Notes under the pieces: generated by a model
The model's database searches: none
Seen by the model: the letters and a program-made list of their open reading frames with translations, nothing else
What the model was told of the DNA's origin: nothing
In this document: positions 26,019-40,089 of the stretch, piece after piece
How the letters are laid out: every line of letters begins with the position of its first letter
Numbering within the stretch: the first letter of the stretch is position 1
Assembly: GCA_963920705.1 (NCBI GenBank)
Contig: OY987240.1
Location: 3,540,501-3,604,500 of the forward strand
Origin: Odiellus spinosus
Taxonomy: Eukaryota > Arthropoda > Arachnida > Opiliones > Phalangiidae
Direction: 5' to 3'
Length of the DNA: 64,000 bases
Translations under genes and position numbers: made by a program

Positions 26019-27780
26019 ATGATTCGAAAAACATCATTCGAAAACCATCATTCGAAAAACATCATTCGAAAAACATCATTCGAAAAACATCATTCGAAAA
26101 AAATCATTCGAAAAACATCATTCGAAAAACATCAATCGAAAAACATCATTCGAAAAACTTGTTTCGAAAAACATCATTCGAAAAACATGATTCGAAAAAC
26201 ATGATTCGAAAAACATGATTCGAAAAACATCAATCGAAAAACATCAATCGAAAAACATCATTCGAAAAACTTGTTTCGAAAAACATCATTCGAAAAACAT
26301 GATTCGAAAAACATGATTCGAAAAACATGATTCGAAAAACCTGATTCGAAAAACATCATTCGAAAACCATCATTCGAAAAACATGATTCGAAAAACATGA
26401 TTCGAAAAACATGACTCGAAAAACATGATTCGAAAAACATGATTCGAAAAACATGATTCGAAAAACATCATTCGAAAAACATCATTCGAAAAACATCATT
26501 CGAAAAACTTGATTCGAAAAACATCATTCGAAAAACATGATTCGAAAAACATCATTCGAAAAACATCATTCGAAAAACATCAATCGAAAAACATCATTCG
26601 AAAAACTTGATTCGAAAAACATCATTCGAAAAACATGATTCGAAAAACATGATTCGAAAAACATGATTCGAAAAACATCATTCGAAAACCATCATTCGAA
26701 AAACATCATTCGAAAAACATCATTCGAAAAACATCATTCGAAAAAAATCATTCGAAAAACATCATTCGAAAAACCTCATTCGAAAACATCATTCGAAAAA
26801 CATCAATCGAAAAACTTGATTCGAAAAACATCATTCGAAAAACATCATTCGAAAAACATCATTCGAAAAACATCATTCGAAAAACATCATTCGAAAAACA
26901 TCATTCGAAAAACATCATTCGAAAAACATCATTCGAAAAACATCATTCGAAAAACATCATTCGAAAAACATCATTCGAAAAACATCATTCGAAAAACATC
27001 ATTCGAAAAACATCATTCGAAAAACATCAATCGAAAAACATCAATCGAAAAACTTGATTCGAAAAACTTGATTCGAAAAACATGATTCGAAAAACATCAT
27101 TCGAAAAACATGATTCGAAAAACATCATTCGAAAAACATCATTCGAAAAACATCATTCGAAAATCATCATTCGAAAAACATCACTCGAAAAACATCATTC
27201 GAAAAACATGATTCGAAAAACATCATTCGAAAAACATCATTCGAAAAACATCAATCGAAAAACTTGATTCGAAAAACATCATTCGAAAAACATGATTCGA
27301 AAAACATGATTCGAAAAACATCATTCGAAAAACATCAATCGAAAAACATCAATCGAAAAACATCAATCGAAAAACATCATTCGAAAAACTTGTTTCGAAA
27401 AACATCATTCGAAAAACATGATTCGAAAAACATGATTCGAAAAACCTGATTCGAAAAACATCATTCGAAAACCATCATTCGAAAAACATCATTCGAAAAA
27501 CATGATTCGAAAAACATGATTCGAAAAACATCATTCGAAAAACATCAATTGAAAAACTTGATTCGAAAAACTTGATTCGAAAAACATCATTCGAAAAACA
27601 TGATTCGAAAAACATCATTCGAAAAACTTGATTCGAAAAACTTGATTCGAAAAACATCATTCGAAAAACATGATTCGAAAAACATCATTCGAAAAACATC
27701 ATTCGAAAATTATCAATCGAAAAACATCAATCGAAAAACATCAATCGAAAAACATCATTCGAAAAACTTGTTTCGTAAAA
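26019..27780 (+). repeat. Region IV HOR unit, near-copy of the preceding one
   Basis: Landmarks lie 1,973, then 1,945, then 1,959 bp after those of the previous unit. The first change reflects QQQ reduced to one Q near 26,580 (minus 28 bp), the second one extra H. CAATTG near 27,546 and CGAAAATTATC near 27,709 are shared. The match stops near 27,770 at a CTTGTTTCGTAAAAC monomer. Confidence 0.85.
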
Positions 27781-28969
27781 CATGATTCGAAAAACATGAT
27801 TCGAAAAACATCATTCGAAAACCATCATTCGAAAAACATCATTCGAAAAACATCATTCGAAAAACATCATTCGAAAAACATCATTCGAAAAACATCATTC
27901 GAAAAACATGATTCGAAAAACATGATTCGAAAAACATCATTCGAAAAACATCATTCGAAAAACATCATTCGAAAAACATCATTCGAAAAACATCATTCGA
28001 AAAACATCATTCGAAAAACATCATTCGAAAAACATCAATCGAAAAACTTGATTCGAAAAACATCATTCGAAAAACATCATTCGAAAAACATCATTCGAAA
28101 AACATCATTCGAAAAACATCATTCGAAAAACATCATTCGAAAAACATCATTCAAAAAACATCATTCGAAAAACATCAATCGAAAAACATCAATCGAAAAA
28201 CTTGATTCGAAAAACTTGATTCGAAAAACATGATTCGAAAAACATCATTCGAAAAACATCATTCGAAAAACATCATTCGAAAAACATCATTCGAAAAACA
28301 TCATTCGAAAAACATCAATCGAAAATCTTGATTCGAAAAACTTGATTTGAAAAACATCATTCGAAAAACATGATTCGAAAAACATCATTCGAAAAACATC
28401 ATTCGAAAAACATCAATCGAAAAACATCAATCGAAAAACATCAATCGAAAAACATCATTCGAAAAACTTGATTCGAAAAACATCATTCGAAAAACATGAT
28501 TCGAAAAACATGATTCGAAAAACATGATTCGAAAAACATCATTCGAAAACCATCATTCGAAAAACATCATTCGAAAAACATCATTCGAAAAACATCATTC
28601 GAAAAACATCATTCGAAAAACATGATTCAAAAACATCATTCGAAAAACATCATTCGAAAAACATCATTCGAAAAACATCATTCGAAAAACATCATTCGAA
28701 AAACATCATTCGAAAAACATCATTCGAAAAACATCAATCGAAAAACTTGATTCGAAAAACATCATTCGAAAAACATCATTCGAAAAACATCATTCGAAAA
28801 ACATCATTCGAAAAACGACATTCGAAAAACATCATTCGAAAAACATCATTCGAAATACATCATTCAAAAAACATCATTCGAAAAACATCATTCGAAAAAC
28901 ATCAATCGAAAAACATCAATCGAAAAACTTGATTCGAAAAACATGATTCGAAAAACATCATTCGAAAAA

Positions 28970-28980
28970 CATTCGAAAAA
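28970..28980 (+). repeat. 11-bp monomer CATTCGAAAAA
   Basis: A monomer that has lost one CAT/ATC triplet from CATCATT. The same deletion occurs at 30602, 57350 and 59207. Confidence 0.9.
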
Positions 28981-29020
28981 CATCATTCGAAAAACATCAT
29001 TCGAAAAACATCATTCGAAA

Positions 29021-29500
29021 AACTAGATTCGAAAAACATCATTCGAAAAACATCATTCGAAAAACATCTTTCGAAAAACATCATTCGATAAACATCATTC
29101 GGAAAACATCATTCGAAAAACATCATTCGAAAAACATCATTCTAAAAACATCATTCGAAAAACATCATTCGAAAAACATCATTCGTAAAATATCATTCGA
29201 AAAACATCATTCGAAAAACATCATTTGAAATACATCATTCGAAAAACATCATTCGAAAAACATCTTTCGAAAAACATCATTCGAAAAACATCATTCGAAA
29301 AACATCATTCGAAAAACATTATTAGAAAAACATCATTCAAAAAACATCATTCGAAAAACATCATTCGAAAAACATCATTCGAAAAACATCAATCGAAAAA
29401 CTTGATTCGAAAAACATCATTCGAAAAACATCATTCGAAAAACATCATTCGAAAAACATCATTCGAAAAACATCATTCGAAAAACATCAATCGAAAAACT
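29021..29500 (+). repeat. Left copy of the 1,632-bp-offset duplication
   Basis: Landmarks: CTAGATTCG near 29,023, CATCTTTCG at 29065, AATATCATTCG with its TATC at 29191, and ATTAGAAAAA at 29321. Each matches a landmark 1,632 bp downstream. Private changes here include CGGAAAAC near 29,101 and CATTTGAAATAC near 29,222. Confidence 0.85.
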
Positions 29501-30652
29501 TGATTCGAAAAACATCATTCGAAAAACATCATTCGAAAAACATCATTCGAAAAACATGATTCGAAAAACATGATTCGAAAAACATCATTCGAAAAACATC
29601 AATCGAAAAACATCAATCGAAAAACTTGATTCGAAAAACTTGATTCGAAAAACATGATTCGAAAAACATCATTCGAAAAACATCATTCGAAAAACATGAT
29701 TCGAAAAACATCATTCGAAAAACATCAATCGAAAAACATCATTCGAAAAACATCTTTCGAAAAACATCATTCGAAAAACATGATTCGAAAAACATCATTC
29801 GAAAAACATCATTCGAAAAACATCAATCGAAAAACATCAATCGAAAAACATCATTCGATAAACATCTTTCGAAAAACATCATTCGAAAAACATCATTCGA
29901 AAAACATTATTAGAAAAACATCATTCGAAAAACATCATTCAAAAACATCATTCGAAAAACATCAGTCGAAAAACATCATTCGAAAAACATCATTCGAAAA
30001 ACATCAATCGAAAAACTTGATTCGAAAAACATCATTCGAAAAACATTATTAGAAAAACATCATTCGAAAAACATCATTTGAAAATCATCATTCGAAAAAC
30101 ATCATTCGAAAAACATCATTCGAAAAACATCATTCGAAAAACATCAATCGAAAAACTTGATTCGAAAAACTTGATTCGAAAAACATCATTCGAAAAACAT
30201 CATTCGAAAAACATGATTCGAAAACATCATTCGAAAAACATCATTCGAAAAACATCATTCGAAAAACATCATTCGAATAACACCATTCGAAAAACATCAT
30301 TCGAAAATCATCATTCGAAAAACATCATACGAAAAACATCATTCGAAAAACATCATTCGAAAAACATCATTCGAAAAACATCATTCGAAAAACATGATTC
30401 GATAAACATGATTCGAAAAACATCATTCGAAAAACATCAATCGAAAAACATCAATCGAAAAACATCATTCGAAAACATCTTTCGAAAAACATCATTCGAA
30501 AAACATCATTCGAAAAACATCATTCGAAAAACATCATTCGAAAAACATTATTCGAAAAACATGATTCGAAAAACATCATTCGAAAAACATCATTCGAAAA
30601 ACATTCGAAAAACGTCATTCGAAAAACATCATTCGAAAAACATCATTCGAAA

Positions 30653-31130
30653 AACTTGATTCGAAAAACATCATTCGAAAAACATCATTCGAAAAACATC
30701 TTTCGAAAAACATCATTCGATAAACATCATTCGAAAAACATCATTCGAAAAACATCATTCGAAAAACATCATTCTAAAAACATCATTCGAAAAACATAAC
30801 TCGAAAAACATCATTCGAAAAATATCATTCGAAAAACATCATTCGAAAAACATCATTCGAAATACATCATTCGAAAAACATCATTCGAAAAACATCTTTC
30901 GAAAAACATCATTCGAAAAACATCATTCGAAAAACATCATTCGAAAAACATTATTAGAAAAACATCATTTAAAAAACATCATTCGAAAAACATCATTCGA
31001 AAAACATCATTCGAAAAACATCATTCGAAAAACATCAATCGAAAAACTTGATTCGAAAAACATCATTCGAAAAACATCATTCGGAAAACATCATTCGAAA
31101 AACATCATTCGAAAAACATGATTCGAAAAA
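30653..31130 (+). repeat. Right copy of the 1,632-bp-offset duplication
   Basis: Landmarks at 30655, 30697, 30823 and 30953 match those of the left copy. 1,632 equals 117 x 14 minus 6, and the 6 missing bases are accounted for by 13-bp monomers near 29,939, 30,220 and 30,467 and the 11-bp monomer at 30602. Private changes here are CATAACTCG near 30,796 and CATTTAAAAA near 30,966. Confidence 0.85.
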
Positions 31131-32320
31131 CATCATTCGAAAAACATCAATCGAAAAACATCAATCGAAAAACTTGATTCGAAAAACTTGATTCGAAAAA
31201 CATCATTCGAAAAACATCATTCGAAAAACATCATTCGAAAAACATGATTCGAAAAACATCATTCGAAAAACATCAATCGAAAAACATCATTCGAAAAACA
31301 TCATTCGAAAAACATCATTCGAAAAACATCATTCGAAAAACATGATTCGAAAAACATCATTCGAAAAACATCATTCGAAAAACATCAATCGAAAAACATC
31401 AATCGAAAAACATCATTCGAAAAACATCATTCGAAAAACATCATTCGAAAAACATGATTCGAAAAACATCATTCGAAAAACATCAATCGAAAAACTTGAT
31501 TCGAAAAACTTGATTCGAAAAACATCATTCGAAAAACATGATTCGAAAAACATCATTCGAAAAACATCATTCGAAAAACATCAATCGAAAAACATCAATC
31601 GAAAAACATCATTCGAAAAACATCATTCGAAAAACATCAATCGAAAAATTTGATTCGAAAAACTTGATTCGAAAAACATCATTCGAAAAACATCATTCGA
31701 AAAACATCATTCGAAAAACATCATTCGAAAAACATCATTCGAAAAACATCATTCGAAAAACATCATTCGAAAATCATCATTCGAAAAACATCACTCGAAA
31801 AACATCATTCGAAAAACATGATTCGAAAAACATGATTCGAAAAACATGATTCGAAAAACATCAATCGAAAAACTTGATTCGAAAAACTTGATTCGAAAAA
31901 CATCATTCGAAAAACATGATTCGAAAAACATCATTCGAAAAACATCATTCGAAAAACATCAATCGAAAAACATCAATCGAAAAACATCAATCGAAAAACA
32001 TCATTCGAAAAACTTGATTCGAAAAACATCATTCGAAAAACATGATTCGAAAAACATCATTCGAAAAACCTGATTCGAAAAACATCATTCGAAAACCATC
32101 ATTCGAAAAACATGATTCGAAAAACATGATTCGAAAAACATGATTCGAAAAACATCATTCGAAAAACATCAATCGAAAAACTTGATTCGAAAAACTTGAT
32201 TCGAAAAACATCATTCGAAAAACATGATTCGAAAAACATCATTCGAAAAACATCATTCGAAAAACATCAATCGAAAAACATCAATCGAAAAACATCAATC
32301 GAAAAACATCAATCGAAAAA

Positions 32321-33370
32321 CTTGATTCGTAAAACATCATTCGAAAAACATGATTCGAAAATCATGATTCGAAAAACATGATTCGAGAAACATCATTCGA
32401 AAAACATCATTCGAAAAACATCATTCGAAAAACATCATTCGAAAAACATCATTCGAAAAACATCAATCGAAAAACATCATTCGAAAATCATCATTCGAAA
32501 AACATCACTCGAAAAACATCATTCGAAAAACATGATTCGAAAAACATCAATCGAAAAACATCAATCGAAAAACATCATTCGAAAAACTTGATTCGAAAAA
32601 CATCATTCGAAAAACATGATTCGAAAAACATGATTCGAAAAACATCATTCGAAAAACATCATTCGAAAAACATCAATCGAAAAACATCAATCGAAAAACA
32701 TCAATCGAAAAACATCATTCGAAAAACTTGATTCGAAAAACATCATTCGAAAAACATGATTCGAAAAACATGATTCGAAAAACATCATTCGAAAAACATC
32801 ATTCGAAAAACATCATTCGAAAATCATCATTCGAAAAACATCACTCGAAAAACATCATTCGAAAAACATGATTCGAAAAACATGATTCGAAAAACATCAT
32901 TCGAAAAACATCAATCGAAAAACTTGATTCGAAAAACTTGATTCGAAAAACATCATTCGAAAAACATGATTCGAAAAACATCATTCGAAAAACATCATTC
33001 GAAAAACATCAATCGAAAAACATCAATCGAAAAACATCAATCGAAAAACATCATTCGAAAAACTTGATTCGAAAAACATCATTCGAAAAACATGATTCGA
33101 AAAACATCATTCGAAAAACCTGATTCGAAAAACATCATTCGAAAACCATCATTCGAAAAACATGATTCGAAAAACATGATTCGAAAAACATGATTCGAAA
33201 AACATCATTCGAAAAACATCAATCGAAAAACTTGATTCGAAAAACTTGATTCGAAAAACATCATTCGAAAAACATAATTCGAAAAACATCATTCGAAAAA
33301 CATCATTCGAAAAACATCAATCGAAAAACATCAATCGAAAAACATCAATCGAAAAACATCAATCGAAAAA
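32321..33370 (+). repeat. Region VI HOR unit, 1,050 bp
   Basis: 75 monomers. After the TAAAAC monomer come H, D, then a CGAAAATCATG variant, an H-run, CGAAAATCATC and CATCACTCG, then Q/L blocks, CCTGATTCG and AACCATC. The private CGAGAAAC near 32,385 is unique to this copy. Confidence 0.85.
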
Positions 33371-34462
33371 CTTGATTCGTAAAACATCATTCGAAAAACA
33401 TGATTCGAAAATCATGATTCGAAAAACATGATTCGAAAAACATCATTCGAAAAACATCATTCGAAAAACATCATTCGAAAAACATCATTCGAAAAACATC
33501 ATTCGAAAAACATCATTCGAAAAACATCATTCGAAAAACATCATTCGAAATACATCAATCGAAAAACATCATTCGAAAATCATCATTCGAAAAACATCAC
33601 TCGAAAAACATCATTCGAAAAACATGATTCGAAAAACATCAATCGAAAAACATCAATCGAAAAACATCATTCGAAAAACTTGATTCGAAAAACATCATTC
33701 GAAAAACATGATTCGAAAAACATGATTCGAAAAACATCATTCGAAAAACATCATTCGAAAAACATCAATCGAAAAACATCAATCGAAAAACATCAATCGA
33801 AAAACATCATTCGAAAAACTTGATTCGAAAAACATCATTCGAAAAACATGATTCGAAAAACATGATTCGAAAAACATCATTCGAAAAACATCATTCGAAA
33901 AACATCATTCGAAAATCATCATTCGAAAAACATCACTCGAAAAACATCATTCGAAAAACATGATTCGAAAAACATGATTCGAAAAACATCATTCGAAAAA
34001 CATCAATCGAAAAACTTGATTCGAAAAACTTGATTCGAAAAACATCATTCGAAAAACATGATTCGAAAAACATCATTCGAAAAACATCATTCGAAAAACA
34101 TCAATCGAAAAACATCAATCGAAAAACATCAATCGAAAAACATCATTCGAAAAACTTGATTCGAAAAACATCATTCGAAAAACATGATTCGAAAAATATC
34201 ATTCGAAAAACCTGATTCGAAAAACATCATTCGAAAACCATCATTCGAAAAACATGATTCGAAAAACATGATTCGAAAAACATGATTCGAAAAACATCAT
34301 TCGAAAAACATCAATCGAAAAACTTGATTCGAAAAACTTGATTCGAAAAACATCATTCGAAAAACATGATTCGAAAAACATCATTCGAAAAACATCATTC
34401 GAAAAACATCAATCGAAAAACATCAATCGAAAAACATCAATCGAAAAACATCAATCGAAAAA
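33371..34462 (+). repeat. Region VI HOR unit, 1,092 bp
   Basis: 78 monomers, three more than the previous unit, in the H-run. It has a CGAAATACATC variant near 33,548 and AATATC near 34,196. Confidence 0.85.
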
Positions 34463-36197
34463 CTTGATTCGTAAAACATCATTCGAAAAACATGATTCGA
34501 AAAACATGATTCGAAAAACATGATTCGAAAAACATCATTCGAAAACCATCATTCGAAAAACATCATTCGAAAAACATCATTCGAAAAACATCATTCGAAA
34601 AACATCATTCGAAAAACATCATTCGAAAAACATCATTCGAAAAACATCATTCGAAAAACATCATTCGAAAAACATCAATCGAAAAACTTGATTCGAAAAA
34701 CATCATTCGAAAAACATCATTCGAAAAACATCATTCGAAAAACATCATTCGAAAAACATCATTCGAAAAACATCATTCGAAAAACATCATTCGAAAAACA
34801 TCATTCGAAAAACATCATTCGAAAAACATCAATCGAAAAACATCAATCGAAAAACATCAATCGAAAAACATCATTCGAAAAACTTGATTCGAAAAACATC
34901 ATTCGAAAAACATGATTCGAAAAACATGATTCGAAAAACATGATTCGAAAAACATCATTCGAAAACCATCATTCGAAAAACATCATTCGAAAAACATCAT
35001 TCGAAAAACATCATTCGAAAAACATCATTCGAAAAACATGATTCAAAAACATCATTCGAAAAACATCATTCGAAAAACATCATTCGAAAAACATCATTCG
35101 AAAAACATCATTCGAAAAACATCATTCGAAAAACATCATTCGAAAAACATCATTCGAAAAACATCAATCGAAAAACTTGATTCGAAAAACATCATTCGAA
35201 AAACATCATTCGAAAAACATCATTCGAAAAACGACATTCGAAAAACATCATTCGAAAAACATCATTCGAAAAACATCATTCAAAAAACATCATTCGAAAA
35301 ACATCATTCGAAAAACATCAATCGAAAAACATCAATCGAAAAACTTGATTCGAAAAACATCAATCGAAAAACTTGATTGGAAAAACTTGATTCGAAAAAC
35401 ATCATTCGAAAAACATGATTCGAAAAACATCATTCGAAAAACATCATTCGAAAAACATCAATCGAAAAACATCAATCGAAAAACATCATTCGAAAAACAT
35501 CATTCGAAAAACATCAATCGAAAAATTTGATTCGAAAAACTTGATTCGAAAAACATCATTCGAAAAACATCATTCGAAAAACATCATTCGAAAAACATCA
35601 TTCGAAAAACATCATTCGAAAAACATCATTCGAAAAACATCATTCGAAAATCATCATTCGAAAAACATCACTCGAAAAACATCATTCGAAAAACATGATT
35701 CGAAAAACATGATTCGAAAAACATCATTCGAAAAACATCAATCGAAAAACTTGATTCGAAAAACTTGACTCGAAAAACATCATTCGAAAAACATGATTCG
35801 AAAAACATCATTCGAAAAACATCATTCGAAAAAAATCAATCGAAAAACATCAATCGAAAAATATCAATCGAAAAACATCATTCGAAAAACTTGATTCGAA
35901 AAACATCATTCGAAAAACATGATTCGAAAAACATCATTCGAAAAACCTGATTCGAAAAACATCATTCGAAAACCATCATTCGAAAAACATGATTCGAAAA
36001 ACATGATTCGAAAAACATGATTCGAAAAACATCATTCGAAAAACATCAATCGAAAAACTTGATTCGAAAAACTTGATTCGAAAAACATCATTCGAAAAAC
36101 ATGATTCGAAAAACATCATTCGAAAAACATCATTCGAAAAACATCAATCGAAAAACATCAATCGAAAAACATCAATCGAAAAACATCAATCGAAAAA
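34463..36197 (+). repeat. Region VI unit with inserted H-rich / GACATTCG block, 1,735 bp
   Basis: Here the TAAAAC monomer is followed by plain D monomers and an AACCATC H-block rather than CGAAAATCATG. The insert at about 34.52-35.38 kb carries the 13-bp GATTCAAAAAC monomer (35041) and GACATTCG (35233). It is of the same kind as 41.17-42.03 kb, about 6.7 kb away. Confidence 0.8.
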
Positions 36198-37583
36198 CTT
36201 GATTCGTAAAACATCATTCGAAAAACATGATTCGAAAATCATGATTCGAAAAACATGATTCGAAAAACATCATTCGAAAAACATCATTCGAAAAACATCA
36301 TTCGAAAAACATCATTCGAAAAACATCATTCGAAAAACATCATTCGAAAAACATCATTCGAAAAACATCAATCGAAAAACATCATTCGAAAATCATCATT
36401 CGAAAAACATCACTCGAAAAACATCATTCGAAAAACATGATTCGAAAAACATCAATCGAAAAACATCAATCGAAAAACATCATTCGAAAAACTTGATTCG
36501 AAAAACATCATTCGAAAAACATGATTCGAAAAACATGATTCGAAAAACATCATTCGAAAAACATCATTCGAAAAACATCAATCGAAAAACATCAATCGAA
36601 AAACATCAATCGAAAAACATCATTCGAAAAACTTGATTCGAAAAACATCATTCGAAAAACATGATTCGAAAAACATGATTCGAAAAACATCATTCGAAAA
36701 ACATCATTCGAAAAACATCATTCGAAAATCATCATTCGAAAAACATCACTCGAAAAACATCATTCGAAAAACATGATTCGAAAAACATGATTCGAAAAAC
36801 ATCATTCGAAAAACATCATTCGAAAAACATGATTCGAAAAACATCATTCGAAAAACATCATTCGAAAAACATCAATCGAAAAACATCAATCGAAAAACAT
36901 CATTCGAAAAACATCATTCGAAAAACATCAATCGAAAAATTTGATTCGAAAAACTTGATTCGAAAAACATCATTCGAAAAACATCATTCGAAAAACATCA
37001 TTCGAAAAACATCATTCGAAAAACATCATTCGAAAAACATCATTCGAAAAACATCATTCGAAAATCATCATTCGAAAAACATCACTCGAAAAACATCATT
37101 CGAAAAACATGATTCGAAAAACATGATTCGAAAAACATCATTCGAAAAACATCAATCGAAAAACTTGATTCGAAAAACTTGATTCGAAAAACATCATTCG
37201 AAAAACATCATTCGAAAAACATCAATCGAAAAACATCAATCGAAAAACATCAATCGAAAAACATCATTCGAAAAACTTGATTCGAAAAACATCATTCGAA
37301 AAACATGATTCGAAAAACATCATTCGAAAAACCTGATTCGAAAAACATCATTCGAAAACCATCATTCGAAAAACATGATTCGAAAAACATGATTCGAAAA
37401 ACATGATTTGAAAAACATCATTCGAAAAACATCAATCGAAAAACTTGATTCGAAAAACTTGATTCGAAAAACATCATTCGAAAAACATGATTCGAAAAAC
37501 ATCATTCGAAAAACATCATTCGAAAAACATCAATCGAAAAACATCAATCGAAAAACATCAATCGAAAAACATCAATCGAAAAA
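36198..37583 (+). repeat. Region VI HOR unit, 1,386 bp
   Basis: 99 monomers. Includes the AATTTGATTCG block (36940) that is missing from the 1,050-bp units. A CATTTG variant lies near 37,407. Confidence 0.85.
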
Positions 37584-39039
37584 CTTGATTCGTAAAACAT
37601 CATTCGAAAAACATGATTCGAAAATCATGATTCGAAAAACATGATTCGAAAAACATCATTCGAAAAACATCATTCGAAAAACATCATTCGAAAAACATCA
37701 TTCGAAAAACATCATTCGAAAAACATCATTCGAAAAACATCATTCGAAATACATCAATCGAAAAACATCATTCGAAAATCATCATTCGAAAAACATCACT
37801 CGAAAAACATCATTCGAAAAACATGATTCGAAAAACATCAATCGAAAAACATCAATCGAAAAACATCATTCGAAAAACTTGATTCGAAAAACATCATTCG
37901 AAAAACATGATTCGAAAAACATGATTCGAAAAACATCATTCGAAAAACATCATTCGAAAAACATCAATCGAAAAACATCAATCGAAAAACATCAATCGAA
38001 AAACATCATTCGAAAAACTTGATTCGAAAAACATCATTCGAAAAACATGATTCGAAAAACATGATTCGAAAAACATCATTCGAAAAACATCATTCGAAAA
38101 ACATCATTCGAAAATCATCATTCGAAAAACATCACTCGAAAAACATCATTCGAAAAACATGATTCGAAAAACATAATTCGAAAAACATCATTCGAAAAAC
38201 ATCAATCGAAAAACTTGATTCGAAAAACTTGATTCGAAAAACATCATTCGAAAAACATGATTCGAAAAACATCATTCGAAAAACATCATTCGAAAAACAT
38301 CAATCGAAAAACATCAATCGAAAAACATCATTCGAAAAACATCATTCGAAAAACATCAATCGAAAAATTTGATTCGAAAAACTTGATTCGAAAAACATCA
38401 TTCGAAAAACATCATTCGAAAAACATCATTCGAAAAACATCATTCGAAAAACATCATTCGAAAAACATCATTCGAAAAACATCATTCGAAAATCATCATT
38501 CGAAAAACATCACTCGAAAAACATCATTCGAAAAACATGATTCGAAAAACATGATTCGAAAAACATCATTCGAAAAACATCAATCGAAAAACTTGATTCG
38601 AAAAACTTGATTCGAAAAACATCATTCGAAAAACATGATTCGAAAAACATCATTCGAAAAACATCATTCGAAAAACATCAATCGAAAAACATCAATCGAA
38701 AAACATCAATCGAAAAACATCATTCGAAAAACTTGATTCGAAAAACATCATTCGAAAAACATGATTCGAAAAACATCATTCGAAAAACCTGATTCGAAAA
38801 ACATCATTCGAAAACCATCATTCGAAAAACATGATTCGAAAAACATGATTCGAAAAACATGATTCGAAAAACATCATTCGAAAAACATCAATCGAAAAAC
38901 TTGATTCGAAAAACTTGATTCGAAAAACATCATTCGAAAAACATGATTCGAAAAACATCATTCGAAAAACATCATTCGAAAAACATCAATCGAAAAACAT
39001 CAATCGAAAAACATCAATCGAAAAACATCAATCGAAAAA
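37584..39039 (+). repeat. Region VI HOR unit, 1,456 bp
   Basis: 104 monomers, with the AATTTGATTCG block at 38368, 1,428 bp after the previous one. It carries CATAATTCG near 38,172. Confidence 0.85.
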
Positions 39040-40089
39040 CTTGATTCGTAAAACATCATTCGAAAAACATGATTCGAAAATCATGATTCGAAAAACATGA
39101 TTCGAAAAACATCATTCGAAAAACATCATTCGAAAAACATCATTCGAAAAACATCATTCGAAAAACATCATTCGAAAAACATCATTCGAAAAACATCAAT
39201 CGAAAAACATCATTCGAAAATCATCATTCGAAAAACATCACTCGAAAAACATCATTCGAAAAACATGATTCGAAAAACATCAATCGAAAAACATCAATCG
39301 AAAAACATCATTCGAAAAACTTGATTCGAAAAACATCATTCGAAAAACATGATTCGAAAAACATGATTCGAAAAACATCATTCGAAAAACATCATTCGAA
39401 AAACATCAATCGAAAAACATCAATCGAAAAACATCAATCGAAAAACATCATTCGAAAAACTTGATTCGAAAAACATCATTCGAAAAACATGATTCGAAAA
39501 ACATGATTCGAAAAACATCATTCGAAAAACATCATTCGAAAAACATCATTCGAAAATCATCATTCGAAAAACATCACTCGAAAAACATCATTCGAAAAAC
39601 ATGATTCGAAAAACATGATTCGAAAAACATCATTCGAAAAACATCAATCGAAAAACTTGATTCGAAAAACTTGATTCGAAAAACATCATTCGAAAAACAT
39701 GATTCGAAAAACATCATTCGAAAAACATCAATCGAAAAACATCAATCGAAAAACATCAATCGAAAAACATCATTCGAAAAACTTGATTCGAAAAACATCA
39801 TTCGAAAAACATGATTCGAAAAACATCATTCGAAAAACCTGATTCGAAAAACATCATTCGAAAACCATCATTCGAAAAACATGATTCGAAAAACATGATT
39901 CGAAAAACATGATTCGAAAAACATCATTCGAAAAACATCAATCGAAAAACTTGATTCGAAAAACTTGATTCGAAAAACATCATTCGAAAAACATGATTCG
40001 AAAAACATCATTCGAAAAACATCATTCGAAAAACATCAATCGAAAAACATCAATCGAAAAACATCAATCGAAAAACATCAATCGAAAAA
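39040..40089 (+). repeat. Region VI HOR unit, 1,050 bp
   Basis: 75 monomers, the same length as the unit at 32321, with no AATTTG block. Confidence 0.85.

Larger units (their letters stand above)
22431..27780 (+). repeat. Region IV: HOR family with CGAAAAAAATC monomers
   Basis: No gene. Three large units start at homologous D monomers at 22633, 24046 and 26019. Each unit holds two H-blocks with a CGAAAAAAATCATTCG monomer and CTTGTTTCG / CCTGATTCG blocks between them. The spacing of the two H-blocks is 658, 672 and 644 bp in the three units, i.e. it changes by whole monomers. Confidence 0.8.
27781..31341 (+). repeat. Region V: irregular, mutation-rich satellite
   Basis: No gene. From about 28.3 to 31.1 kb this patch holds many variants that are rare or absent elsewhere: CTAGATTCG, CGATAAAC, CATTCTAAAA, TTAGAAAAA (four times), CATTTAAAAA, CATAACTCG, CGAATAACACC, CGGAAAAC, two 11-bp and several 13-bp monomers. 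D monomers are sparse. HOR regularity is weak apart from one duplication at offset 1,632 bp. The higher load suggests older, less homogenised sequence. Confidence 0.8.
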
